Shown: positions 33,163 through 40,757 of the stretch, piece after piece
Numbering within the stretch: position 1 is the stretch's first letter
How the letters are laid out: the number at the start of each line of letters is the position of its first letter
DNA from: Parabacteroides hominis
Lineage (GTDB): Bacteria > Bacteroidota > Bacteroidia > Bacteroidales > Tannerellaceae
Direction: 5' to 3'
NCBI RefSeq assembly: GCF_014287585.1
Contig: NZ_JACOOJ010000038.1
Span: 1-55,514 of the forward strand
DNA length: 55,514 bases
The notes under the pieces: generated by a model
Databases searched by the model: none
What the model saw: only the letters and a program-made list of their open reading frames with translations
What the model was told of the DNA's origin: nothing
Program-made: the position numbers and the translations under genes

Positions 33163-34400
33163 AGATACTGATATTATGTGATATGTTTCCCCCTGCATTC
33201 GGACCGCGAATGGGCTATTTATGCAAATACATGAAGCGGGCCGGATGGGAGCCTGTCGTCGTCACCGAGCAAATCGATGACAACACCTTTTCTTTCCTGA
33301 AGGGGGAAACGCCTGTCACATATGTGAATTTCTTTCGCTCCAAAGGGAAAATACTGCAAAAGGCAGAATGGATATGCGTATTCATACTCGATTACCTGTT
33401 CCACTATAAAGATAAAAAGATGGCAAAAGCCGCCTCCCGTTTGCTGGAAGAAGGGGGCTATGCCGGCATCTTGTGCAGTTCGTACCGGGCTTTCCCGCTG
33501 CCTGCCGCCCGGTATGTGGCAGAAAAATACCATCTGCCGTTAGTAATCGACCTGCGGGATATAGTCGAGCAATATGCCTCCAACGAATATATCGCCCACA
33601 ACTTCCGCACCTTTCCCTGGCTGGACAGAAAGATCACGGCGGCATTCCGCCACAAACTGTTACGGGACAGGAACAACGCGTTGAGAAAGGCGGATCGGGT
33701 CACGACCATTTCCCCCTGGCATGTGGAAAAGCTCAAAGCATACAACCCTGATACGGAGTTGGTCTACAACGGTTACGATCCGGAGCTTTTCTATCCCGAA
33801 CGACACCGGACCTCCCGATTCGTCATCACCTATACCGGGCGTTTGATCAGCTTGGCGACACGCGACCCCCGGTTGCTTTTCGAAGCCGTCAGCCGGTTGG
33901 ATCGCGAAAAGCTCATCGATCCGGACCGGTTCCGCATCCAATGGTATGTCGACGACGGGTCAAAAGCGATCATCAGGCAGGCGGCAGCCGATTACCCGGT
34001 CGCCCGCTATGTGGATTTTTTCGGTTATGTCCCCGCCTCCGAGATCCCCGGCGTGTTGAACCGCAGTTCCATCCTGCTGCAACTCGCCAATACCTTTGCA
34101 TCCGACGGGCCCAAAGGATTTATGACTACCAAGCTCTTCGAGTCGATGGCTGTCGGAAAACCTTTACTCTGCGTAAAGAGCGACGAAAGTTGCCTCGAAG
34201 CCACCATCCGGGAAACCCGTTCCGGACTGGCAGCCCGGACAGCCGAAGAGGCCTATCGCTTCATCCTGCACCATTATCGGTTCTGGCAGGATAACGGATA
34301 CACGCATGTAGATACGGACAAAGAAATTGTGGAACGTTTCTCCCGTAAAAAACAAGCTGAACAATTTATGCGTATCTTTACCCGGCTAAACAGCAAATGA
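33159..34400 (+). CDS. Glycosyltransferase, GT4-like (GT-B fold)
   Basis: The 413-residue protein has the N-terminal Rossmann half with LCDMFPPAFGPRMGYLCKYMKRAGWEPVVVT and a C-terminal half with VYNGYDPELFYP, ITYTGRLISLATRDPRLLFEAVSRL and the E-x7-E-type region KLFESMAVGKPLLCVKSDESCLEATI, all typical of GT4 retaining transferases. Donor and acceptor are unknown. ATGA overlaps at both ends (with the deacetylase and with the second transferase) show tight coupling. Confidence 0.88.
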   Translation: MKILILCDMFPPAFGPRMGYLCKYMKRAGWEPVVVTEQIDDNTFSFLKGETPVTYVNFFRSKGKILQKAEWICVFILDYLFHYKDKKMAKAASRLLEEGGYAGILCSSYRAFPLPAARYVAEKYHLPLVIDLRDIVEQYASNEYIAHNFRTFPWLDRKITAAFRHKLLRDRNNALRKADRVTTISPWHVEKLKAYNPDTELVYNGYDPELFYPERHRTSRFVITYTGRLISLATRDPRLLFEAVSRLDREKLIDPDRFRIQWYVDDGSKAIIRQAAADYPVARYVDFFGYVPASEIPGVLNRSSILLQLANTFASDGPKGFMTTKLFESMAVGKPLLCVKSDESCLEATIRETRSGLAARTAEEAYRFILHHYRFWQDNGYTHVDTDKEIVERFSRKKQAEQFMRIFTRLNSK

Positions 34401-35536
34401 CAGACATGGAAAGGCATCTGAACATTATAGCTTTCAATATCCCCTGGCCTCCCAACTACGGGGGGGTCATCGATGTATATTATAAGATGAAGGCCCTGCA
34501 CCGGTGCGGCGTAAAGATCGTCCTGCACTGTTTCGAATACGAACGTGCGCATTCGCCCGAACTGGAAGCCATCTGCGAAAAGGTATATTACTACAAGCGG
34601 CATACGGGGTTGCGCGCCAACATAACCCTGCTGCCCTACAACGTATATAGCCGCAAACATCCTGACCTGATCGCCAATCTGCTGAAAAACGATTACCCGA
34701 TCCTGTTCGAAGGGCTCCATTGCTGTTATTACATAAACGATCCGCGACTGAAAGACCGGAAAAAGATTTACCGGGAAGCAAACATCGAACACGACTACTA
34801 TTTTCACCTGGCAAAGGCGGAGAAGCATCCGGTCCGGAAAAGTTTCTTCCGGATAGAGGCTTGGCGATTCAGGCACTATCAGAAAACACTGAAACATGCG
34901 GACCTGATTATCGCCGTGTCGACCACCGATGCCGATTACCTGCGCCGCCAATTCCCCGGCAAGCCGGTCGAGTTCATGCCTTGCTTCCACACCAACGACC
35001 AAATCACGGTCGAGCCGGGTTCGTCCGGTTTTATCCTCTATCATGGCAAATTGTCCGTGATCGAAAATACGCAGGCTGCCCTCTTCCTCATCCGGAACGT
35101 GTTCAGCAAACTGGATTGCCGTTGCATCATTGCCGGCATGGACCCGCCCGCCTCGTTGTCGAAAGCGGCGGCTCCCTATCCGAATATCCGCATCGAAGCC
35201 AATCCGCCGGAAGAACAGATGAACCGGTTGATACACGATGCACAGATACACGCCCTGATCACCTTCCAGGCGACCGGGTTGAAACTGAAACTGCTGAACA
35301 GCCTCTTTGCCGGACGTCATACGGTGGTCAACCGGCTGATGGTGGCGGGCAGCGGGCTGGAACAGCTTTGCCATATCGCCGACACCCCGGACGAAATGAT
35401 CCGCATCTGCCGGGAATTGATGCAGACCGATATGGCCCCGGAGCTGATCGAACAACGCCGCGACTTGCTTTATCCGACTTATTCCAATCAATATCAAGGC
35501 GAACATCTAAAGTATCTTATTTATGGGAACAGATAA
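34397..35536 (+). CDS. Second glycosyltransferase of the operon (GT-B like)
   Basis: The 379-residue protein begins with NIIAFNIPWPPNYGGVIDVYYKMKALHRCGVKIVLHCF, the donor/acceptor-binding start of GT-B transferases, and has ILYHGKLSVIENTQAALFLIRNVFSKLD and GLKLKLLNSLFAGRHTVVNRLMVAGSGLE in the second half. It is more divergent from GT4 than its neighbour, but the fold is plausible. Its start overlaps the previous gene (ATGA), and the next gene begins 4 nt after its stop. Confidence 0.8.
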   Translation: MTDMERHLNIIAFNIPWPPNYGGVIDVYYKMKALHRCGVKIVLHCFEYERAHSPELEAICEKVYYYKRHTGLRANITLLPYNVYSRKHPDLIANLLKNDYPILFEGLHCCYYINDPRLKDRKKIYREANIEHDYYFHLAKAEKHPVRKSFFRIEAWRFRHYQKTLKHADLIIAVSTTDADYLRRQFPGKPVEFMPCFHTNDQITVEPGSSGFILYHGKLSVIENTQAALFLIRNVFSKLDCRCIIAGMDPPASLSKAAAPYPNIRIEANPPEEQMNRLIHDAQIHALITFQATGLKLKLLNSLFAGRHTVVNRLMVAGSGLEQLCHIADTPDEMIRICRELMQTDMAPELIEQRRDLLYPTYSNQYQGEHLKYLIYGNR

Positions 35537-35540
35537 TATA

Positions 35541-36560
35541 ATGAAAATCCTAACGGATTTTGAACAGAAAATAATAAAGATCGATTTCGATAAACTGCCG
35601 ATCAGCGACTATAACAAAAAATATATAGCCGACCTGAAATCAGCTAATAACTACTACATAAACATATACGCCCTTGTTCGAATCGTTGTGAACTCGATCT
35701 CGCCATTGAAAGAGGAAGAACTTGTCATGGTAGATTATGGAGGGGGCTGTGGTTTTTTCAGCATCCTGATGAAAATGTTCGGAGTCCACAAGGTCATTTA
35801 CATCGACCGGAACCCCAACTCCGTAAAGACAGTAGAAGAGGTGAGCAAAGCATTCGGAACCGGACCGGACGTGATCATCTGCGGTGATTCGCCCGAACTG
35901 GTCGCATGGTGCAGGGACAACCATGTAAAGCCGCACCTTGTCGTCGGGCTCGATGTGATCGAACATATTTACAACCTCCGGCATTTCTTCGCCGACATCT
36001 CCTCGCTCGGCCAAAATCTGGGCTTAGTCTTTATGACCGGCTCCAACCCGATGAATTTCTGGAAATGCAGAAAACTCAGGAAAGAAATGGATGCCTATGA
36101 AAAAGGAAAGGCCGTCACTCCCAACTATTACACGAAAAGGCTGGAGTTCATCAAGCAAAACCATCCGGATATGGAGGAAAGCAAAGCCCATGAATATGCG
36201 GCTATCACCCGCGGGATGAACTATGAGGACATCCGGTATTTCATCAAATCGAACAACTACAGCGGAACCGGTGCTGCAACGTTAACCGGATATCAGGACG
36301 AGCACAACACCTGCGACCCGGAAACCGGCAATTATATGGAACGCATCCTCCCGCTTGAGGAATATTGTCTCTATCTGTCAGATAAAAAAGACGGATTGTT
36401 CCTTATACAAGTGGGGTTCTACAACCCCTTCGGAAAAAACAAGCTAAAGAGCCGGTGTGCCAGAATCGCCAATAAACTGATCATGAGCACCGGTACTTGG
36501 GGAATACGCATCGCCCCTTTCATCATCATGGCATCCATCCGCAACAGAACGGAAGAGTAG
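35541..36560 (+). CDS. SAM-dependent methyltransferase (class I)
   Basis: From the ATG at 35541 (MKILTDFEQK; an earlier ATG at 35523 would overlap the transferase) the protein has 339 residues. The SAM-binding motif is VMVDYGGGCGFFSILMKMFGVHKVIYIDRN, with motif II-like VVGLDVIEH. The long C-terminal part is unassigned. It probably methylates a sugar or lipid made by the operon. Its last 117 bp overlap the convergent folK gene, so the C-terminal about 38 residues are double-coded. Confidence 0.85.
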   Translation: MKILTDFEQKIIKIDFDKLPISDYNKKYIADLKSANNYYINIYALVRIVVNSISPLKEEELVMVDYGGGCGFFSILMKMFGVHKVIYIDRNPNSVKTVEEVSKAFGTGPDVIICGDSPELVAWCRDNHVKPHLVVGLDVIEHIYNLRHFFADISSLGQNLGLVFMTGSNPMNFWKCRKLRKEMDAYEKGKAVTPNYYTKRLEFIKQNHPDMEESKAHEYAAITRGMNYEDIRYFIKSNNYSGTGAATLTGYQDEHNTCDPETGNYMERILPLEEYCLYLSDKKDGLFLIQVGFYNPFGKNKLKSRCARIANKLIMSTGTWGIRIAPFIIMASIRNRTEE

Positions 36561-36908
36561 TTGCACATACTCCTTTTCCCAATCGGCAGGTTTCAGGATT
36601 GTCCCGTTCCAAAAAAGCAGGTCTATATCGATCGGGATCTGCCCTTTCTGTTTGCTGTCCGGCATGCGCCCCAATCGTTTTTCCATGTCCTTCAAAGCCC
36701 GTTCCACCTCTTCCTGCGAAGCCTCCGTACCGGCAACAGCCACCTGGTTCAGGAACAAGCCGGAACCGGGCAAACCTACCGGCTCCGTATAAGCCGCTTC
36801 GGAGAACCGGATCGTGCCGAAATAGCCACGCAACAGGCCAACCGCCGACTTCAGGTTCGCCTCGCAATCCGTATTGGACCCCAAACATAATATAACGTTG
36901 TTACGCAT
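36444..36908 (-). CDS. folK: 6-Hydroxymethyl-7,8-dihydropterin pyrophosphokinase (HPPK)
   Basis: HPPK transfers pyrophosphate from ATP to the pterin in folate synthesis. The 154-residue protein shows LCLGSNTDCEANL, the pterin loop FLNQVAVAGTE, and the signature IPIDIDLLFWNG. HPPK cores of this short type normally end near the segment EYVQLLFRSV, so the last about 30 residues (rich in Gly/Asp/Ser/Thr) are an atypical extension that is exactly antisense to the methyltransferase 3' end. Its own -7 box lies 28 nt upstream. Confidence 0.9.
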   Translation of the reverse strand: MRNNVILCLGSNTDCEANLKSAVGLLRGYFGTIRFSEAAYTEPVGLPGSGLFLNQVAVAGTEASQEEVERALKDMEKRLGRMPDSKQKGQIPIDIDLLFWNGTILKPADWEKEYVQLLFRSVADGCHDDERGDAYSPSTGAHDQFIGDSGTPAL

Positions 36909-36935
36909 AGTCGTATTTTAAAGCTTTTACGGCAG

Positions 36936-36943
36936 CAAAACTA
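36936..36943 (-). promoter_or_regulatory. -7 box for folK
   Basis: TAGTTTTG on the minus strand lies 28 nt upstream of the folK ATG and fits TAnnTTTG. No -33 element is clear at 19-21 bp. Confidence 0.45.
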
Positions 36944-36968
36944 ACAAAAAAATACCTACAATACGGTA

Positions 36969-36999
36969 TTGACCATATTACCATTTCGTACTACCTTTG
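36969..36999 (+). promoter_or_regulatory. Promoter of feoAB
   Basis: TTG (36969-36971), a 20-bp spacer and TACCTTTG (36992-36999) match the Bacteroidetes promoter, 17 nt before the feoAB ATG at 37017. It rules out the longer open frame from 36969 as the start. No Fur box could be assigned with certainty. Confidence 0.7.
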
Positions 37000-37016
37000 C
37001 GCAAGATTTAAAAAAG

Positions 37017-39494
37017 ATGAGACTATCAGAACTTCGCACAGGCGAAAAAGGGGTTATAGTAAAGGTAATGGGACGCGGAGCTTTCCGCAAGCGCATTATC
37101 GAAATGGGATTTATCAGGGGAAAAGAGGTCGATGTCATCCAGAACGCACCGCTTAAAGATCCTATACACTATCGTGTAATGGGTTACGACGTTTCGCTGA
37201 GACGAAACGACGCACAAATGATAGAAGTTGTCAGTGCGGCTGAATTTGCAGAAGCCGGAACCGGGCAACCGGAAAAACGCCCGGTGGATTCCTATATCCA
37301 AACATCCGGCAAGAGCTTGCAGGCTATGGCCATGCACAAAGGCAAAACCATCAATGTCGCATTGGTCGGAAATCCCAATTGCGGCAAAACATCTTTATTC
37401 AATTTCGCATCCGGCGCACACGAGCATGTCGGCAACTACAGCGGCGTGACTGTCGACGCCAAAGCCGGGACATTCCATCAGAACGGCTACACCTTCAAGA
37501 TCGTAGACCTGCCGGGAACCTATTCCCTGTCGGCCTATACCCCTGAAGAACTCTACGTCCGCAAGCATCTGAAAGAAGAACAGCCGGACGTCGTGATCAA
37601 CGTAGTCGACGCTTCCAACCTGGAACGTAACCTGTACCTGACCTGCCAACTGATCGACATGGACGTGCGCATGGTTATCGCCCTCAACATGTACGACGAA
37701 CTGGAACGGCACGGCAATAAGTTCGACCATAACTCGCTCTCAAGGATGATCGGTACGCCGATCGTCCCGACCATCAGCAAGACCGGTTTCGGTATCGAAG
37801 ACCTTTTCAACCGCGTCATAAAGGTGTACGAAGAAGAAGATCCCGTGCTCCGCCATATCCATATCAACTACGGCGATGTACTGGAAAAGGCCATCTACCC
37901 GGTAAGGCATGCTTTGAAGCTGAACGGGAACGTACCCAAAAGCCTTTCCAAACGCTACCTCGCGATCAAGCTGCTTGAAGGCGACCCGGAGGTGGAATCG
38001 TTCGTGAAGACGATGCCCGGTTCCGAAACGGTCATCCAGGAACGCGATCGCAATGTCGCCCAAATCGAAACCCTCCTGAAAGAAGATTGCGAGACAGCTT
38101 TCACCAACGCCCGTTACGGTTTTATCTCCGGTGCACTGCGTGAGACCTACGAGCAAAACAAAATAAAAGAAGCGACGAGCACACAGATCATCGACCTGTT
38201 CGTAACCCATAAAGTGCTGGGCTTCCCGATCTTTATCCTTTTCATGTGGATCATGTTCGAAGCGACCTTCCGGCTGGGAGAATACCCGATGGAATGGATC
38301 GAATCGTTCGTGGGATGGCTCGGAGAGTTCGTACGGGGTAACATGAGCGAAGGCCCGTTGAAGGACCTGCTGGTCGATGGTATTATCGGAGGCGTGGGAG
38401 GCGTTATCGTGTTCCTTCCCAACATCCTGATCCTGTATGCCTTCATCTCCTTTATGGAAGATTCCGGCTACATGGCGCGTGCCGCTTTCATCATGGATAA
38501 GATCATGCATAAGATGGGGCTGCACGGCAAGTCGTTTATCCCGCTTGTGATGGGCTTCGGGTGCAACGTGCCGGCTATCATGGCTTCCCGCACGATCGAA
38601 AGCCGTAACAGCCGGATGATCACCATGCTGGTCAACCCGTTGATGAGTTGCAGCGCCCGCCTTCCGGTGTATGTCCTGCTGACAGGCGCTTTCTTCCCGC
38701 AGACAGCCGGAACGGTCATGCTGATCCTCTATGCTTCGGGCATCCTGCTTGCCGTCCTGATGGCACGCCTGTTCAAACGCTTCCTTTTCAATGACGAAGA
38801 TGTGCCTTTCGTAATGGAACTCCCCCCCTACCGCATGCCGACGGGAAAGTCGATCACGATTCACATGTGGGAGAAGACCAAGCAATATCTCCACAAGATG
38901 GGGGGCGTCATCCTGGTCGCTTCCATCATCATCTGGTTCTTGGGGTATTTCCCCCGCCACTCGGAAAACGGAGATGTTTTTGACAAACAGATCGCCGAAG
39001 TGGAACAGTCCGATACGAACCCGGAAGACAAAGCGGAAACCATCGCCGAACTGGAACGCCTGAAGTCGATGGACCACCAACAGGAATCCTATATCGGCCG
39101 CATCGGCCAGGCCATACAACCGATACTCCATCCGTTGGGCTTCGACTGGAAGATGAGTGTCAGCCTGTTGACCGGCATGGCGGCCAAAGAAGTCGTTGTC
39201 AGCACGCTGAGCGTCTTATATACAGGGGAGTCGGACGACAGCCAGGTCCTGACCGAACGATTGAAACAGGATAAGAATGCCGAGGGAGAACCGGTCTTTA
39301 CACCTTTGATCGCACTGAGTTTCATGCTCTTTGTTCTGATCTATTTCCCTTGTATCGCCACGATATCGGCCATTGTCCATGAATCCGGTTCCTGGAAATG
39401 GGGCATATTCGTAATCATTTATACTTGCGTACTTGCGTGGATCGTCTCATGCGTGGTCTACCAAACAGGGCATTTCTTTATAAATCTGTTTTAA
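37017..39494 (+). CDS. feoB: Ferrous iron transporter, FeoA-FeoB fusion
   Basis: This inner-membrane Fe2+ importer has a cytoplasmic GTPase. In the 825-residue protein residues about 1-75 form an SH3-like FeoA domain (MRLSELRTGEKG...MGFIRGKEVDVI), fused to FeoB with the G1 motif GNPNCGKTS (118-126), G3 DLPGTYS, and Gate motifs GCNVPAIMASRTI and CSARLPVYVLL in the membrane part. A charged loop with EVEQSDTNPEDKAE lies in the C-terminal half. The FeoA-FeoB fusion is common in Bacteroidetes. A small cysteine-rich partner gene starts 2 nt after its stop. Confidence 0.97.
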   Translation: MRLSELRTGEKGVIVKVMGRGAFRKRIIEMGFIRGKEVDVIQNAPLKDPIHYRVMGYDVSLRRNDAQMIEVVSAAEFAEAGTGQPEKRPVDSYIQTSGKSLQAMAMHKGKTINVALVGNPNCGKTSLFNFASGAHEHVGNYSGVTVDAKAGTFHQNGYTFKIVDLPGTYSLSAYTPEELYVRKHLKEEQPDVVINVVDASNLERNLYLTCQLIDMDVRMVIALNMYDELERHGNKFDHNSLSRMIGTPIVPTISKTGFGIEDLFNRVIKVYEEEDPVLRHIHINYGDVLEKAIYPVRHALKLNGNVPKSLSKRYLAIKLLEGDPEVESFVKTMPGSETVIQERDRNVAQIETLLKEDCETAFTNARYGFISGALRETYEQNKIKEATSTQIIDLFVTHKVLGFPIFILFMWIMFEATFRLGEYPMEWIESFVGWLGEFVRGNMSEGPLKDLLVDGIIGGVGGVIVFLPNILILYAFISFMEDSGYMARAAFIMDKIMHKMGLHGKSFIPLVMGFGCNVPAIMASRTIESRNSRMITMLVNPLMSCSARLPVYVLLTGAFFPQTAGTVMLILYASGILLAVLMARLFKRFLFNDEDVPFVMELPPYRMPTGKSITIHMWEKTKQYLHKMGGVILVASIIIWFLGYFPRHSENGDVFDKQIAEVEQSDTNPEDKAETIAELERLKSMDHQQESYIGRIGQAIQPILHPLGFDWKMSVSLLTGMAAKEVVVSTLSVLYTGESDDSQVLTERLKQDKNAEGEPVFTPLIALSFMLFVLIYFPCIATISAIVHESGSWKWGIFVIIYTCVLAWIVSCVVYQTGHFFINLF

Positions 39495-39496
39495 TC

Positions 39497-39646
39497 ATGT
39501 GGCAGGAAATAGCAGTTCTCATCATCGGCCTTATCGTCGTCTTCTACATCGGAAGAAAAATATACAAATTCCTGGCACATCCCCCCAAGGCGAACGATCC
39601 TTGTCACGGATGTCCGGGGTGCGCGCTAAAGGACAGAGTCAAATAA
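39497..39646 (+). CDS. FeoB-associated Cys-rich small membrane protein
   Basis: This 49-residue protein starts at 39497 (MWQEIAVLIIGLIVVFYIGRKIYKFL), has one membrane helix, and ends with CHGCPGCALKDRVK, the CxxCxxC motif that defines the FeoB-associated family (FeoC-like place in Bacteroidetes). It may bind iron or a cluster on the cytoplasmic side and gate FeoB. The gap to feoAB is 2 nt, so translation is coupled. Confidence 0.88.
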   Translation: MWQEIAVLIIGLIVVFYIGRKIYKFLAHPPKANDPCHGCPGCALKDRVK

Positions 39647-39647
39647 A

Positions 39648-39679
39648 TTTGCCTCTGCATTCGATTTGCATTATCTTTG
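39648..39679 (+). promoter_or_regulatory. Promoter of the ApbE gene
   Basis: TTTG (39648-39651), a 20-bp spacer and TATCTTTG (39672-39679) match the consensus, 19 nt before the ATG at 39699. It therefore marks the shorter start and shows that apbE is not dependent on the feo transcript. Confidence 0.75.
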
Positions 39680-39698
39680 TGGCCTAAACGACAAAAAG

Positions 39699-40727
39699 AT
39701 GCATAAGAAAGTTTATTTACTGGCTATATTGGCAATTCTGTCCTTCGTTTCCTGCAAAGGCAAAAAACAATATTACGAAGAAAGCGGCACTGTATTTCAT
39801 ACCCTATACACGATCAAATATGAAGCGCCCCGGATTTTAACGGATAAAATCGACGCCGAACTGCAAAAGTTCAACCTCTCCCTCAATCCCTTCAACCCCA
39901 ATTCGATCATCGCGAAAGTGAATAATAACGAACCGGTGGAAGTGGACGAATGGTTTACGGAAGTATTCAACAAGTCGATGGAAGTCTCCCGCAATTCGGA
40001 CGGTGTTTTCGATATCACCTGCGCCCCTCTGATCAATCTCTGGGGGTTCGGCTTCAGCAAGAAAGACAGTGTGACACCTGCCATGATCGACAGCCTCAAA
40101 ACATTTGTAGGCTACCGGAAAGTCCATCTAAAAGACAAGAAAATCGTGAAAGACGATCCCCGCCTGCTACTGAACTGCTCCGCCATAGCAAAAGGATTCT
40201 CCTGCGACGTGATCGCACGCCTGCTTGAAAAGGAAGGGGTGGAAAACTATATGATCCTGATAGGCGGCGAAGTGGTCGTAAAGGGCGTCAACCAGAATGG
40301 CCAATGCTGGCGCACCGGCATCAACCTCCCCGAAGAAGATCCGACGGGCACAAAAAACAATTATGACGAAATCGTCCAGCTATGTAAAAAGGGAGCGATC
40401 GCCACTTCCGGCAATTACCGCAACTTTTATATCAAAGACGGCAAGAAATATGCCCATACGATCGATCCCCGTACCGGTTATCCTGCCGAACAGAGCGTGT
40501 TGAGCGCCACAATCGTCGCAGACGACTGCATGACTGCCGATGCCTATGCCACCGCATTCATGGCGATGGGACTGGAAAAAGCCCGGCAAATGGCTGATTC
40601 CTTACCGGAGATCGAATATTATGTGATATATGCCGACGAGAACGGGAAGCACCGGATTGAATACTCAAAAGGGATGCTCCCGTATCTGCCTAAACGGAAA
40701 ACAATGATAAGCCCGGATAATTCCTGA
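39699..40727 (+). CDS. apbE: FAD:protein FMN transferase lipoprotein
   Basis: ApbE attaches FMN covalently to threonine in periplasmic redox proteins such as Na+-NQR or RNF subunits. The 342-residue protein has a lipobox SFVSC (Cys19) and typical ApbE features: the late motif AHTIDPRTGYPAEQSVLSATIVADDCMTADAYATAFMAMG, with GGEVVVKG and the flavin/metal-binding Asp and Thr residues in TADAYAT. It ends 30 nt from the convergent GH31 gene. Confidence 0.94.
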   Translation: MHKKVYLLAILAILSFVSCKGKKQYYEESGTVFHTLYTIKYEAPRILTDKIDAELQKFNLSLNPFNPNSIIAKVNNNEPVEVDEWFTEVFNKSMEVSRNSDGVFDITCAPLINLWGFGFSKKDSVTPAMIDSLKTFVGYRKVHLKDKKIVKDDPRLLLNCSAIAKGFSCDVIARLLEKEGVENYMILIGGEVVVKGVNQNGQCWRTGINLPEEDPTGTKNNYDEIVQLCKKGAIATSGNYRNFYIKDGKKYAHTIDPRTGYPAEQSVLSATIVADDCMTADAYATAFMAMGLEKARQMADSLPEIEYYVIYADENGKHRIEYSKGMLPYLPKRKTMISPDNS

Positions 40728-40757
40728 TCGGTTAAACAGGATAAGAAACGTCCTGAA

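Noticed and set aside
34274..35506. 410-codon frame antisense to the second glycosyltransferase
   Set aside because: Shadow frame; the operon with ATGA overlaps on the plus strand explains this region.
37740..39131. 463-codon frame antisense to feoAB
   Set aside because: Long antisense frame caused by codon bias of feoAB; no signal, promoter or family motif, whereas the opposite strand has a complete FeoB.
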